Positions 1 through 9,347 of a stretch of 64,000 nucleotides of DNA are shown one piece after another. The first letter of the stretch is position 1. Each line of letters opens with the position of its first letter. Source of the DNA: Algoriphagus sp. AGSA1 (GTDB taxonomy: Bacteria; Bacteroidota; Bacteroidia; Cytophagales; Cyclobacteriaceae); assembly GCF_021390545.1 (NCBI RefSeq), contig NZ_JAJUWR010000015.1, positions 62,001 to 126,000 of the forward strand. The letters run 5' to 3'. The notes beneath the pieces are model-generated. The model saw nothing but the letters and a program-made list of their open reading frames with translations, ran no database searches and was not told where the DNA came from. The position numbers were made by a program, and so were the translations under genes.

Positions 1-1325
1 TGTGCTTTCTGCGGATCAGTGGAGTAAGCATAGTAGGTAAGGGGATTACCCAAATCGTCTGTTTCCTCGATTTTCTCATATAAAATCCGATTCAGGTCAA
101 AAGCCACACTATCTATTCTGGGAATCCTTGCCAACTCAGCACTATCCCCTACCGATGCCAATAAAGCCAGATCTTCTTGTGAAAATTCAGTAAATAAAGG
201 ACGGTTACGGTTATCCTTTTCCTGATAGTAATTCATATACACATCTACTTTCCCGTTGGTTTGGGTGTGGTTTGCCCCGATGATGGATCTGGAATAATTT
301 CTTTCTGCGTATTCAAAATCCACCCGGACACGGGAATATTGTGTAATTAGCACCTTTGGGGTGAAAGTGATCTCAGCTTGGTTATAATCGATCACATAAT
401 CTTCATTAAAGCCTCTTTTAAGTAGCTTCCCATCCAAAAACACCCGCTCAGAATTTGCCATGATAATCACATATCGCTCATTGTTGGGGCCATTCACACG
501 GTAAGGGCCGAGTACACCCTCCAATATTGGCAACTGAATGGAAGCGAATTTCCCCTTTGCAATAGATGCAAAAGCTTGAGAACTTGCTGTCCAGTTTTTG
601 TTCAATTTGTAATTGGATGTGAACTGCAGTCCTTGCACGTTCTTGTAGTAGCGAAGAAACTCTGACTCCCTTTGTTGCAGAACCACGTCTCCGGCAGCCA
701 GACTGAAATCATCGTTGTACAACTCGATAAGCACATTGTCAAAATCCTGAATCTGCTGGGTATTTCCTTCAGGTTGGAATGGGACATTTTGGTCGGTAAT
801 ACTTGCCCGGATTTTAAGATTGTCGGAAATATCTCCTTCCATCTGTAGGTTCAATGCAGAATTCACAAAAACATTTTGTGTATTCCCAAAGGAAATGCCC
901 CTTGTGAGGCTACCCGATTTGTAAAGGCTGGTGGAAGGAAAAAGTTCTTCCCTAAAGTCAAAAGCCGGTAATTCAGCCGTTCTATCATCCTTAAACCTCG
1001 CTGAAGAGTCATAATCAGTGATCAACCTTCTTCTTGAGATAGGCTGATCAAACCGGACTGCAAATGTACTATAGCACAACAATAGAGAATCCGGCTTGGC
1101 AGCATTGTCAAAAATTGCCTGAAGTTCATTGGTTGACAGATCGTACAAAAAACCATATTCCCTCCCTGTTTGGTCAGAAATCGTTATGGTTTCTTCAAGC
1201 AACGAAAGAGAATCTGGAACTATCTTACTACTTAGCAATTCGGATTGTACCCATCGACATTTTTCCTGGGCTTTCACCGCCGTAAAGCCAAAAAACAAAA
1301 CACAGAAAAACAGCCAAATGCGCAT
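1..1325 (-). CDS. Secreted or outer-membrane protein of unknown function (C-terminus outside window)
   Basis: The reading frame stays open from an ATG at 1325 to the left edge of the window, giving about 441 residues without a stop. It begins with a clear signal peptide (hydrophobic run LFFCVLFFGF, then a likely cut after VKA). The visible part has many beta-strand-like alternations (NALNLQMEGDISDNLKIRA style, ITDQNVPF, VIDYNQAEITF), suggesting an exported beta-rich or outer-membrane protein. It lies 45 bases downstream of the sensor kinase on the same strand, so the two may be co-transcribed. I recognise the style as a large Bacteroidetes conserved protein but can assign no function. Confidence 0.75.
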   Translation of the reverse strand, partial: MRIWLFFCVLFFGFTAVKAQEKCRWVQSELLSSKIVPDSLSLLEETITISDQTGREYGFLYDLSTNELQAIFDNAAKPDSLLLCYSTFAVRFDQPISRRRLITDYDSSARFKDDRTAELPAFDFREELFPSTSLYKSGSLTRGISFGNTQNVFVNSALNLQMEGDISDNLKIRASITDQNVPFQPEGNTQQIQDFDNVLIELYNDDFSLAAGDVVLQQRESEFLRYYKNVQGLQFTSNYKLNKNWTASSQAFASIAKGKFASIQLPILEGVLGPYRVNGPNNERYVIIMANSERVFLDGKLLKRGFNEDYVIDYNQAEITFTPKVLITQYSRVRVDFEYAERNYSRSIIGANHTQTNGKVDVYMNYYQEKDNRNRPLFTEFSQEDLALLASVGDSAELARIPRIDSVAFDLNRILYEKIEETDDLGNPLTYYAYSTDPQKA

Positions 1326-1370
1326 ACTCACTTCGAAATGCCTCTTGATTTGAAGGTACTAAAAGATGGC

Positions 1371-4300
1371 TTATCCTGCCAATGGGAAGGTGAGGTAGAA
1401 CGTGGTTCCTTTTCCTATTTCGGTCTCAAACCATATTTTGCCGCCGGCTGTTTCCACCCCACTTTTTGCGATGGCCAATCCCAGGCCTGAACCAGTAGAT
1501 TTGGTGGAAAAATTAGGTATGAAGATTTTTTCTTTGAGATCCTCAGAGATCCCCTTTCCATTATCCGCGATTTCGAGAAAGACCGCCTGATCAGTCATCC
1601 ATAGCCATATTTTTATCACCGGCTTCACTCCAGTCTCCACCGCCTGGATCCCGTTGATGATCAAGTTAGAAATCACACGCCCAAACAATTTATCATCTCC
1701 CATAATAGGGATATCCTGTGTAAAGGAATCATCTTGAAAGACCAGCTCCACCTGAGGATCACCTCTAAAGAGTTCCAAAACTTTGTTCAAAACAGATTTG
1801 AAATTCATCAGCTCATTACTAGGAAGAGGCATTTTTGCAAATGTGGAGAAAGAAGAAGCTATGCCACTAAGTGCGTCCACCTGATGGATCAAGGTCTCCA
1901 GTGATCTTTTAAGCTTATCCGCATCATCTAATCTACCAGCATCTTGCAGCCGTATCAGATGTTGGAGCGTGAGCTTCATTGGAGTGAGCGGGTTTTTGAT
2001 TTCATGCGCCACCTGCTTGGCCATTTCCCTCCAAGCAGATTCTTTTTCTGTAGAGGCAAGGACTTTCCTCGAGTTTTCCAGCTTAAACAACATGTTGTTG
2101 TATTCATTGACAAGCAAGCCTATCTCATCTTTAGAGCCCCAGTACATTGGCTCATTGCTCTCCAGATTTGTAGCCTTCAACTTCTGTGTCAACAACTTAA
2201 AAGGAAACGTGAGATTTGTGGAAACGATATAGGATATAAATAAGAAGAGGATAAAAATGACCACAAAGGTATTGAAGATATTCCCTAATACATCTGCGAT
2301 TAAAACATTCAATTCTGCTTCAGACTCAAAAAAAGGAACCGAAAGAATGCCCAAATTCCCCTGGTCAAGTGTACTGGGAATTGCCAAATAAACAGCCTTA
2401 TATCTTAGTCTGCCTATTTGCTCCTCAGCCAGGTAGTGATTTTGCCCCATTTCCTGAATCTCTGCTATAGCCTTTGGATTGATCAGCGGGGCAAGGATTT
2501 TCTTATCAAATATATTAGGACGGTTAGTGGATTCAAGTTTCCCATCCACATTGTAAACATGTATATCACTTGCCGTAGTATTTGCTAGTCCGCTGACCTC
2601 TTCATTTAGCAGGTCCCCATCTACTTGCCGCAGATTCTGATTGTTGAGAAAGCTCCCCAAATTTCCTCTGATCAGAGCAGCCCTTTGGATATATTGTCGG
2701 TCAAGATTATCCCGATAGCCATTTGCCAATAGTCCAATGGTTATAACACTGATTATTATGATTGGAAAAAAGAATGCGAAATTCAGGTAAAGTTGAAGCT
2801 TGGTGGAATAGTTGAACTCAAACTTTTTGACTCCCGTGACCAGTGTATTTACCAGAATAGTAAGGAAGGTCATGATCACAAATAGCACGAAAAGCAGAGA
2901 GATATTCCCAAAAAAATGAGCCAGAGAGATATTTCTAGACGACACTACGATTAATTCCTCACCGTTCTTTATCCCAAAATGATGATAACCTCCCTGGTGT
3001 ACCCCATCTATCAACAGTCCTTTACGGGACAGTACTTTTTCAAAACCTCTACTGAGATAATTATACGTACCTGAATTTCTGATAAAATCCTCTCCCTTAA
3101 ATATTGCGTAATCATATAGCACTGGATCCAGTTTATCATTGTACCTTTTATCCAACAACAATTTCGGATAGACGCTGGTAGGCTGTATCCTTAACTGGCG
3201 TAACTCCAAAAAAATGGTGCCCAACAAGCTGTTTTCCTTATACACCGGCACAAATGCGATAAACCGGTTACCGGTGTTGGACTCTTTGCCCCGGATAAAA
3301 TATAGATCCTTTATACTAGTAGCATAATCACTCTTGATATATTCTTGCTGAATGATTTGAAGATTCGCAGAACTTGAGGGTCCTAATAATTGCTGTCCCG
3401 AAGAGGAAAAAATCCTCACCTGAACATCAAATTGGTCAAAATAATTGTCCAAATATATTCTTCTGATTTTGGTAACAATGGGATCTTTTGAAAATAAAGG
3501 ATCTGCAATCCGGTTTTGAATAAAAAGATCATTTTTGATGCGTGCAAAAATCTCACCCAAGAAGAACTCTGTCATCACATCACTCTCAATTAAATTTTGA
3601 TTGGCAAAACGGACTTTGGATTGTAGCAATTCGCTTTTTTCTGCTTGGAAAGTACTTATTCCAGATATAATTGCGGTTATTAAACAAGCGAAGAAAAAGG
3701 TAAGAAAGGTATCCAATCCTAACTTAAACGCATTTTTGAAAAGCTCAAGACGGATGATTGTGGCCATAAAAAACAAGTGGATAAACCACACCACTCCTGC
3801 CCACACTGAGAAAAAGAGTAAGGTCAACCCAATGGGAAGCCCCAAAAACAACAACCATTGGTAATATTCTTTTTTAACAGGATTTACTTGCAGCAGTAGG
3901 CTAAACAAGGTAAGGGTGATCAAAACGTACATTGCCCCCCATAAGAAAAGCATGAAAAAACTCAACCCCTTAAACCAATCAAAAGATGGTACAGAACTGA
4001 TATCCAGTGCCCATTGGGAATTGAGCATCAAATCCCTTGGTAATGACCAAACTAAATACAAGCCTATCGAGCTTATCAGCAATGAAATAACAAAGAATAT
4101 CTGAAACTCTTTTTTTGTATTAAGAGCCCTTATTTTCTCGTGCATAGCTCTGGAGGCAAGTTGAAAAATCACCATACCCAAAACCAATACTGCACAAAAG
4201 GTATTTAAAAGCAGATCTCCCAGACTGGGATTGAACCATGAGGAAGCATAATTCACGGAATCAAATAGAGATGTTCTGAGATAGTTTGCAGGAAAATCCA

Positions 4301-5075
4301 GCAAAACCATGATCAACCTAAAAGCACTTAATACAAGAATAGTATAGCCTATTGCCTCCCATCTCCGCCCCGACTTCCACTTGGTCAAGACAAAGTCTGA
4401 ACTCAGAAGGAAGTACAACAGAAATATCGAAGTGAAGAAAATCAAGACCGCAGGATTCACAACTCTTCCTGATGGGCTGTACCCAAACTGAAAATTCACT
4501 CCAAAAAGAGGGATTCCAGCTGGATTTTTAACGATCAAAGGTGCTTCTTCCGGATTGGCAAAGATTTCAAAACGGTCATTGCCAAAAAAATCAGGGTTTG
4601 AACCCGTGATCAGGTAGTTGTTTTCAATATTGCCTGGAACAATCAGACGGAGTACATGGAGTAAGATATATTCAACCCCTTGCCTTTTCACATTTCGGGT
4701 TTTAAGCAACAATGTGCCATAGGGGTCTTCCAGGAGTTGATATTCCTTGGAAAGATCTACTTGCGAAAAATCCAGTGTAAGTGTAAAATCCGACCAATAC
4801 AACAGTTCCTTATTCGAACTTAAAATGAAAAATGGATGTCTGTGAGACTGAGAACTCAACTGACTAAAGCTCAATGTATCTGTGAGCTTTGCATCCATCA
4901 AAATTTGTATAAAATCCTCATCAAATTCCTGATCGACTTCCTGTACCCTATCCTCCAATGCCTGCAAATAGACCTCCTGATCGCTTTTTTGGAAGAAAAA
5001 GAAATTCAAGACGATAACAGCAAGAAGAGAGAAAACACTGATCAAAATGATCAGACGACGGGAATCATGCTTCAT
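1371..5075 (-). CDS. NtrY-like membrane sensor histidine kinase, 1234 aa
   Basis: This is a very large two-component sensor kinase of the inner membrane. A first membrane segment lies near residues 9-28, a cluster of about seven to eight segments near 205-470, and further segments near 705-730, 755-780 and 950-975 flank two predicted periplasmic regions. A HAMP-like linker (TFPFKLLTQKL) is followed by the HisKA box with AHEIKNPLTPMK, where the His is the phospho-acceptor. The ATPase domain shows LIINGIQA (N box), DNGKGI (G1) and GSGLGLAIAK (G2). The domain order matches NtrY-type kinases but the protein is longer than the usual 700-800 residues. No response regulator gene is adjacent. The ligand is unknown. 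Confidence 0.9.
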   Translation of the reverse strand: MKHDSRRLIILISVFSLLAVIVLNFFFFQKSDQEVYLQALEDRVQEVDQEFDEDFIQILMDAKLTDTLSFSQLSSQSHRHPFFILSSNKELLYWSDFTLTLDFSQVDLSKEYQLLEDPYGTLLLKTRNVKRQGVEYILLHVLRLIVPGNIENNYLITGSNPDFFGNDRFEIFANPEEAPLIVKNPAGIPLFGVNFQFGYSPSGRVVNPAVLIFFTSIFLLYFLLSSDFVLTKWKSGRRWEAIGYTILVLSAFRLIMVLLDFPANYLRTSLFDSVNYASSWFNPSLGDLLLNTFCAVLVLGMVIFQLASRAMHEKIRALNTKKEFQIFFVISLLISSIGLYLVWSLPRDLMLNSQWALDISSVPSFDWFKGLSFFMLFLWGAMYVLITLTLFSLLLQVNPVKKEYYQWLLFLGLPIGLTLLFFSVWAGVVWFIHLFFMATIIRLELFKNAFKLGLDTFLTFFFACLITAIISGISTFQAEKSELLQSKVRFANQNLIESDVMTEFFLGEIFARIKNDLFIQNRIADPLFSKDPIVTKIRRIYLDNYFDQFDVQVRIFSSSGQQLLGPSSSANLQIIQQEYIKSDYATSIKDLYFIRGKESNTGNRFIAFVPVYKENSLLGTIFLELRQLRIQPTSVYPKLLLDKRYNDKLDPVLYDYAIFKGEDFIRNSGTYNYLSRGFEKVLSRKGLLIDGVHQGGYHHFGIKNGEELIVVSSRNISLAHFFGNISLLFVLFVIMTFLTILVNTLVTGVKKFEFNYSTKLQLYLNFAFFFPIIIISVITIGLLANGYRDNLDRQYIQRAALIRGNLGSFLNNQNLRQVDGDLLNEEVSGLANTTASDIHVYNVDGKLESTNRPNIFDKKILAPLINPKAIAEIQEMGQNHYLAEEQIGRLRYKAVYLAIPSTLDQGNLGILSVPFFESEAELNVLIADVLGNIFNTFVVIFILFLFISYIVSTNLTFPFKLLTQKLKATNLESNEPMYWGSKDEIGLLVNEYNNMLFKLENSRKVLASTEKESAWREMAKQVAHEIKNPLTPMKLTLQHLIRLQDAGRLDDADKLKRSLETLIHQVDALSGIASSFSTFAKMPLPSNELMNFKSVLNKVLELFRGDPQVELVFQDDSFTQDIPIMGDDKLFGRVISNLIINGIQAVETGVKPVIKIWLWMTDQAVFLEIADNGKGISEDLKEKIFIPNFSTKSTGSGLGLAIAKSGVETAGGKIWFETEIGKGTTFYLTFPLAG

Positions 5076-5083
5076 TTAGATGT

Positions 5084-5119
5084 AAAATAAAAAAAGCAAA
5101 GTCCCTTATCAAACTTTGC
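5084..5119 (-). terminator. Terminator of the act-cta respiratory operon
   Basis: On the minus strand GCAAAGT (5113-5119 side) pairs with ACTTTGC (5096-5102 side) around a 10-base loop and is followed by a run of seven Ts. It sits 13 bases after the stop of the last operon gene, and closes the long leftward respiratory transcript just before the sensor kinase start. Confidence 0.7.
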
Positions 5120-5131
5120 CCTTCTATTCGT

Positions 5132-5383
5132 TCAATGCATTGCGATATTGGCCTTCCTTTTTTTTGCATTTCTGTACCAGAAAAAGCCTAGGACCATGGC
5201 TATAAGATAGGGCATCGCAAACAAGTACAAAATCCCCATGTTCAGCCCAGCCCCAATACTTGTCTCTCCGTTGCTCACATTGTTCTCTACTGAGGCACGG
5301 CACATGGCACACTGCGCAAAACTTGCTGAATGCATCAGGAATGCCAATAAAGTAAAGATTCCTGTTTTGAATACTTTCTTCAT
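5132..5383 (-). CDS. Small membrane protein with CAMC motif, end of oxidase operon
   Basis: An 83-residue protein with a signal-peptide-like N-terminus (TLLAFLMHSASFAQ) immediately followed by CAMCRASVENN, then one membrane helix around residues 50-69 (ILYLFAMPYLIAMVLGFFWY) and a basic C-terminal tail. The paired cysteines directly after the predicted cleavage site would face the periplasm. It is the last gene of the act-cta operon, 33 bases after the DUF420 gene. That position suggests a role in respiratory complex assembly or metal handling, which is inference only; I do not recognise a characterised family. Confidence 0.7.
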   Translation of the reverse strand: MKKVFKTGIFTLLAFLMHSASFAQCAMCRASVENNVSNGETSIGAGLNMGILYLFAMPYLIAMVLGFFWYRNAKKRKANIAMH

Positions 5384-5416
5384 AGTATCTCCTACGATTG
5401 TAGCTAATGTATGTTA

Positions 5417-5971
5417 TTAATGAATGTAATAAGGACTGATCATCAAGTAAACGATCACACCGGTGACTGTCACATATAGCCAGATAGGATATGCAAATCT
5501 AACCACTTTTCTGTGTTTAACCAGCTGATCTGTATAGCCATAATAATAGGCAAATAGAATAGGGAAAAGAGCCACGGCAGCCAAAACTATATGCGTCAAT
5601 AAAAGGAAGTAATAAAGCCCGCGGATCGCCCCTTCTCCACCAAAAGTGGTACTCTCAGCCGCAGCATGATAAATCACATAAGAGACTAAGAATATTGCGC
5701 CCAGCCCAAATGCAATTGACATGGATGCCCTGTGATAGGGAATATTGCCTCTTTTGATAAAAAACAATCCGGCAATCAACGCTATTGTAGCCGCTGTATT
5801 GATTACCGCATTCAGATGGGGAAGGAAATACACCCAGTTGGTACCCAAATCAAGCTTGGAGGGCATAAATAGTAGTATTGCCACGGCAACAGGGATCACA
5901 ACTGAGATGGCAATAATCCATCCCTTTACTTTGCCCTCATTTCGCAACAAATTATTATCACTTACCTGCAT
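5417..5971 (-). CDS. DUF420 family membrane protein, cytochrome oxidase assembly (CtaM-like)
   Basis: A 184-residue membrane protein with about five helices and His residues near helix ends (FLPHLNA, IPYHRAS, VIYHAAAE, LLTHIVLA), the layout of the DUF420 family. DUF420/CtaM proteins are associated with assembly of heme-copper oxidases in Gram-positive bacteria, and their genes travel with oxidase genes. Here it overlaps the SCO gene by 14 bases and belongs to the same operon. A role in maturation of the aa3/caa3-type oxidase encoded upstream is therefore likely, though not proven by sequence. Confidence 0.8.
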   Translation of the reverse strand: MQVSDNNLLRNEGKVKGWIIAISVVIPVAVAILLFMPSKLDLGTNWVYFLPHLNAVINTAATIALIAGLFFIKRGNIPYHRASMSIAFGLGAIFLVSYVIYHAAAESTTFGGEGAIRGLYYFLLLTHIVLAAVALFPILFAYYYGYTDQLVKHRKVVRFAYPIWLYVTVTGVIVYLMISPYYIH

Positions 5972-6626
5972 GTAATAGTACTTTAGTTTCCAACATTAAT
6001 AAATCCACATCTTCCCTCGATGTGCCACTATAATATCCCCTGATCCGTCCTAACTCATCTATCAATATAAACTTATCACTATGGACGAAATCATCAGGGA
6101 TCCCCAATCCATCTTCCGCGGGGATCAAGAAACCACACTGCGCCAGCTCATAGGTTTCCTGAACCCCTCCTGTAAGGAAATCCCACTTTCCTGACTCTGC
6201 TTTATGTTTGTCAGCATATTCTTTCAAAACCTCAGGGCTGTCATAGCTTGGGTCAATACTGATAGAAAAAATACGGACTCTTTCTTCATTACGGAACATA
6301 TCATTCACCCTCTCCATTTCGGAAGACATCTTCGGACAAATACTTGGACAGGACGTGAAGAAAAAATCAACGATTGTGAGTTTTCCTTCCATTTCAGCTC
6401 TACCTACCTGATTGCCATCCTGGTTGGTAAACGCAAATTCAGGAATGTAATGTTGCGAGGTATCCGCGACTGGACACTCCAAGAATGGATTGTCAACTCC
6501 ATTTTCGTAATAGACAGGGATATCGTAGGTATTTGTTCCAAAGCCCTTTAAGAACAGGAAAATCAGAATCGGGACTAGCAGGATGCATACCAATACCATC
6601 CCCTGCAATAATCTCAAACTTCTCAT
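5958..6626 (-). CDS. sco: SCO1/SenC copper chaperone for cytochrome oxidase
   Basis: A 222-residue thioredoxin-fold protein anchored by one N-terminal helix (residues about 9-28). It carries the SCO copper site: FFFTSCPSICPKM supplies the two Cys of CxxxC, and FVHSDKFILID supplies the His ligand. SCO proteins deliver copper to, or reduce the thiols of, the CuA site in oxidase subunit II; a subunit II gene with an intact CuA motif is upstream in the same operon. Length and motif order are normal. The start ATG lies 77 bases after the subunit IV gene, the widest gap in this stretch. Confidence 0.92.
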   Translation of the reverse strand: MRSLRLLQGMVLVCILLVPILIFLFLKGFGTNTYDIPVYYENGVDNPFLECPVADTSQHYIPEFAFTNQDGNQVGRAEMEGKLTIVDFFFTSCPSICPKMSSEMERVNDMFRNEERVRIFSISIDPSYDSPEVLKEYADKHKAESGKWDFLTGGVQETYELAQCGFLIPAEDGLGIPDDFVHSDKFILIDELGRIRGYYSGTSREDVDLLMLETKVLLHAGK

Positions 6627-6703
6627 ACTAGTGGTTTAACAAAAAAGAAGGTCAAAGTGACTCACTTCAACCTTCCTTTTATATACATTTTTAGAAATTC
6701 TGA

Positions 6704-7036
6704 TTAGAACCACCGAAGGGCGAAAATATCCGAACCTTCCCTTACAAGTACTATGATCAGCCAGAATAGGAAGACTATCGGTACCAGGATGGAATAGATC
6801 AATGGTTTTACCTCGTCCCCAAGGTGCATGAACTCCATCATGATGTATTTTGCTTTCCATACAGTCAAAGCCATGAACAACACATACAGCAATATCCCTC
6901 TCGGCATAGTAAACGCCATAGCAAATTCCGCTGCGGTGATCAACAGCAAAATAAGGGCTGTCTTCCAGATTTTCTTGATCTTAACGTTATTTCTAGGAAC
7001 AACGTTAAGTGTTGATTTGTTTTCTTGAATATCCAT
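6704..7036 (-). CDS. ctaF: Cytochrome c oxidase subunit IV (prokaryotic type)
   Basis: A 110-residue protein with three membrane helices (residues about 27-48, 50-65 and 80-100), matching the small subunit IV of bacterial caa3/aa3 oxidases (COX4_pro family). The stretch with MMEFMHLGD between helices two and three is typical. The subunit has no redox centre and stabilises the complex. It follows the two subunit III genes at a distance of 18 bases. The family assignment rests on helix layout and operon position, since sequence conservation in this family is low. Confidence 0.8.
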   Translation of the reverse strand: MDIQENKSTLNVVPRNNVKIKKIWKTALILLLITAAEFAMAFTMPRGILLYVLFMALTVWKAKYIMMEFMHLGDEVKPLIYSILVPIVFLFWLIIVLVREGSDIFALRWF

Positions 7037-7054
7037 AATAAGAATAGTTATAGC

Positions 7055-7831
7055 TTAGATAAGATAGAAAAGAGTAAATACAAAGACCCAAACAAGGTCA
7101 ACAAAGTGCCAGTACAAACCGACTTTTTCTACCATCTCGTAATGACCTCGTCTGTCATACACCCCAACTGCTGCCTGATAAAACACCATGAATAGAAGTA
7201 TCACACCTATAGTAACGTGAAAACCATGGAAACCGGTGATAAAGAAGAAAAGGTTTGCAAAAGAAGCTGGCCCATATTCGTTCACTAGCAGATTCGCCCC
7301 GTGTACAGTTTCTGTTACATTCTGGCTGAGGTTATTGATATAAGTTAATACAACGCCAGTATCAGAACCATGGATGAAGTGATTCCATTCCCAAGCCTGA
7401 CAGCTCAAGAAGGTAATGCCTCCCAAAAGTGTCCACAGCATCCATTTTACAACATCATCTCTATCATTTCTATGACCCGCTTCCACAGCTAACACCATAG
7501 TCACAGAGCTGGCGATCAAAATGAAAGTCATAATCCCAACAAATATCAATGGGAAATGACCACCATGTACAAAAGGTATAGCGTCAAATACTAATTCTGG
7601 GACAGGCCAATATTCATTGGAGCCTACAAAATCATTGGCAGGCCCGGCATAAGCAGGATAACTGACACGGATTGCAATATAGGTAATCAAAAAAGCGGCA
7701 AAAGTAAAGATATCCGAAAGAAGGAAGAACCACATCATTAGTTTTCCATAACTGGCTTTGAGAGGTTCATTACCACCTCCCCAAACGCCTCTTTTCGGGC
7801 TTACTCCTATAGCAGTAGAATGCGCAGACAT
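7055..7831 (-). CDS. ctaE: Cytochrome c oxidase subunit III (first copy, long form)
   Basis: A 258-residue heme-copper oxidase subunit III with about six to seven helices. The family motifs LLSDIFTFAAF near residue 38, and FFFITGFHGFHVTIGVILL with the HGFHV signature near residues 200-210, are present, and the C-terminus WHFVDLVWVFVFTLFYL is typical. It lies 27 bases downstream of a second, shorter subunit III gene. Two neighbouring subunit III genes are frequent in Bacteroidetes ACIII-oxidase operons; they probably arose by duplication and may both sit in one complex. Confidence 0.92.
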   Translation of the reverse strand: MSAHSTAIGVSPKRGVWGGGNEPLKASYGKLMMWFFLLSDIFTFAAFLITYIAIRVSYPAYAGPANDFVGSNEYWPVPELVFDAIPFVHGGHFPLIFVGIMTFILIASSVTMVLAVEAGHRNDRDDVVKWMLWTLLGGITFLSCQAWEWNHFIHGSDTGVVLTYINNLSQNVTETVHGANLLVNEYGPASFANLFFFITGFHGFHVTIGVILLFMVFYQAAVGVYDRRGHYEMVEKVGLYWHFVDLVWVFVFTLFYLI

Positions 7832-7858
7832 AAGATATTGATTTGTACTTGGTTTATT

Positions 7859-8440
7859 TTAATGATTCAAAAGCAAAAACATAAACAGATATAACCACAG
7901 AGCGGCTAGAAAATGCCAGAATGTAGTAGCCATTTCAAGTGTGTCCATAGACTTGGAATGCACTTTATATTTATAGGTCGAAATTAATACAATAATCAGA
8001 AATATCACACCGCTGATTAAGTGAACGGCATGCAATCCGGTAAACACATAGAGAAATGACCCGGATGGATTGCCAACGAAAAAAACATTCGCATCCACCA
8101 ATGCCACCCAACTGTACCACTGACCGATCAGAAACGCTATTCCAAGCAATACTGCCAGCCCCAATCCAATTCTAAGTCCAGCCATATTATCTTTTTTCGC
8201 GGATAGGTAGGCAAATTGAAGAAAGACACTGCTTAAAATCACTATTCCAGAGGTGTACCAGAAGATGGTCGGCAATTCATATTCCAGCCAATTACCCTCT
8301 GATTGACGCACGATATAAGCACTTGTAAGTGCAGCAAATATCATCACAATGGTCACCAGAAACAGCCATAATGCAAACTTCTTAGGATGCATAGCTATTG
8401 GCTGCTCTACCATATCGACATATTTAAGTTCCTTTTCCAT
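7859..8440 (-). CDS. ctaE: Cytochrome c oxidase subunit III (second copy, short form)
   Basis: A 193-residue subunit III paralogue with five helices. It carries FTGLHAVHLISGVIFL, the equivalent of the GxHxxHV signature, and ends with ATTFWHFLAALWLYLFMFLLL. It lacks the first two helices of the longer copy, as do the CyoC-like short forms. It lies just 2 bases after the ctaB stop, so it is translated from the same transcript. Its task relative to the longer copy cannot be told from sequence. Confidence 0.9.
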   Translation of the reverse strand: MEKELKYVDMVEQPIAMHPKKFALWLFLVTIVMIFAALTSAYIVRQSEGNWLEYELPTIFWYTSGIVILSSVFLQFAYLSAKKDNMAGLRIGLGLAVLLGIAFLIGQWYSWVALVDANVFFVGNPSGSFLYVFTGLHAVHLISGVIFLIIVLISTYKYKVHSKSMDTLEMATTFWHFLAALWLYLFMFLLLNH

Positions 8441-8442
8441 AG

Positions 8443-9345
8443 TTAGGGTAGTTTATCCAATAAGTAAGCAATCTGTACTATAGGTAAATACAAAAAGGAA
8501 CCAAACATTATTCTCATTGCGGATTTTCGGGAACAGTCCTTCATTAAAGAGAAAGTCTGCGCCAAAAATAATACACCACATACAGTGGCTACTATCCCTG
8601 AAGTCATCCCAGTAAGACCAAAATAGGTCGGAAGCAAGCCCAACGGCAATAAAAACAAAGTATAAATCATGATTTGGATAGCAGTATTCAAATCCTTCCC
8701 CCCCCCACTTGGAAGCAATTTAAATCCAGCAGCCTTGTAGTCTTCGTCACCAACCCAGGCAATAGCCCAGAAATGGGGGAACTGCCAGATAAACTGTATC
8801 CCGAAAATAATCAGGGCCTCATGGGAGATAGCGCCAGTGGCTGCTGTCCAACCTAATAGAGGTGGGAGAGCTCCTGGAATAGCACCAACAAATACAGCTA
8901 TAGGGCCTACACGCTTTAAGGGAGTATAAACGAATACATAAAGGATCATGCTCAACATCCCCAGGCAAGTGGTAAGGGGATTGGTAAAAAACCAAAGTAA
9001 CGCAACACCAATTAAGGCTACTAGAGAGGTAAACCAAAGAGCCTCTTGAAGGGAAATGAGTTTTAGGGGAAGTGGACGGTTCTGGGTCCGCTTCATCAGC
9101 TTGTCCAGATCACGCTCCAATATCTCATTTGCTGCACAGGATGCTCCACTGATCAAGAATCCTCCCAGTGCTAGTCCAATAAAACCCGACCACCCAAAAC
9201 TTATGCCTCGGTCACCAAGTATATAACCAAAAACCGCCGAAAATGTAACTAAAGCTGACAGCCTAAGTTTAATCAAATCAGCATAAGCTTTGATTTTGTT
9301 TATTAATGAACTACTAAAATGGTCAGTTACTTCAACTGTCCTCAT
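8443..9345 (-). CDS. ctaB: Protoheme IX farnesyltransferase (heme O synthase)
   Basis: A 300-residue UbiA-family prenyltransferase that adds the farnesyl chain to heme B, giving heme O, the precursor of heme A. The aspartate-rich motif NEILERDLDKLMKRTQNRPLP near residues 75-95 matches the heme O synthase signature NxxxDxxxDxxMxRTxxRP, and the second Asp-containing region is DEDYKAAGFKLLP. About eight to nine helices are visible. The ATG at 9345 follows the ctaA stop after 2 bases and is preferred over a TTG two codons upstream. It supplies the substrate for ctaA directly upstream. Confidence 0.95.
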   Translation of the reverse strand: MRTVEVTDHFSSSLINKIKAYADLIKLRLSALVTFSAVFGYILGDRGISFGWSGFIGLALGGFLISGASCAANEILERDLDKLMKRTQNRPLPLKLISLQEALWFTSLVALIGVALLWFFTNPLTTCLGMLSMILYVFVYTPLKRVGPIAVFVGAIPGALPPLLGWTAATGAISHEALIIFGIQFIWQFPHFWAIAWVGDEDYKAAGFKLLPSGGGKDLNTAIQIMIYTLFLLPLGLLPTYFGLTGMTSGIVATVCGVLFLAQTFSLMKDCSRKSAMRIMFGSFLYLPIVQIAYLLDKLP

Positions 9346-9347
9346 GA

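Noticed and set aside
6204..6551. 115-codon rightward frame across the SCO gene, and many similar long frames opposite real genes
   Set aside because: They lie opposite well conserved coding sequence, have no recognisable domains and have no promoter; they are by-products of codon usage.
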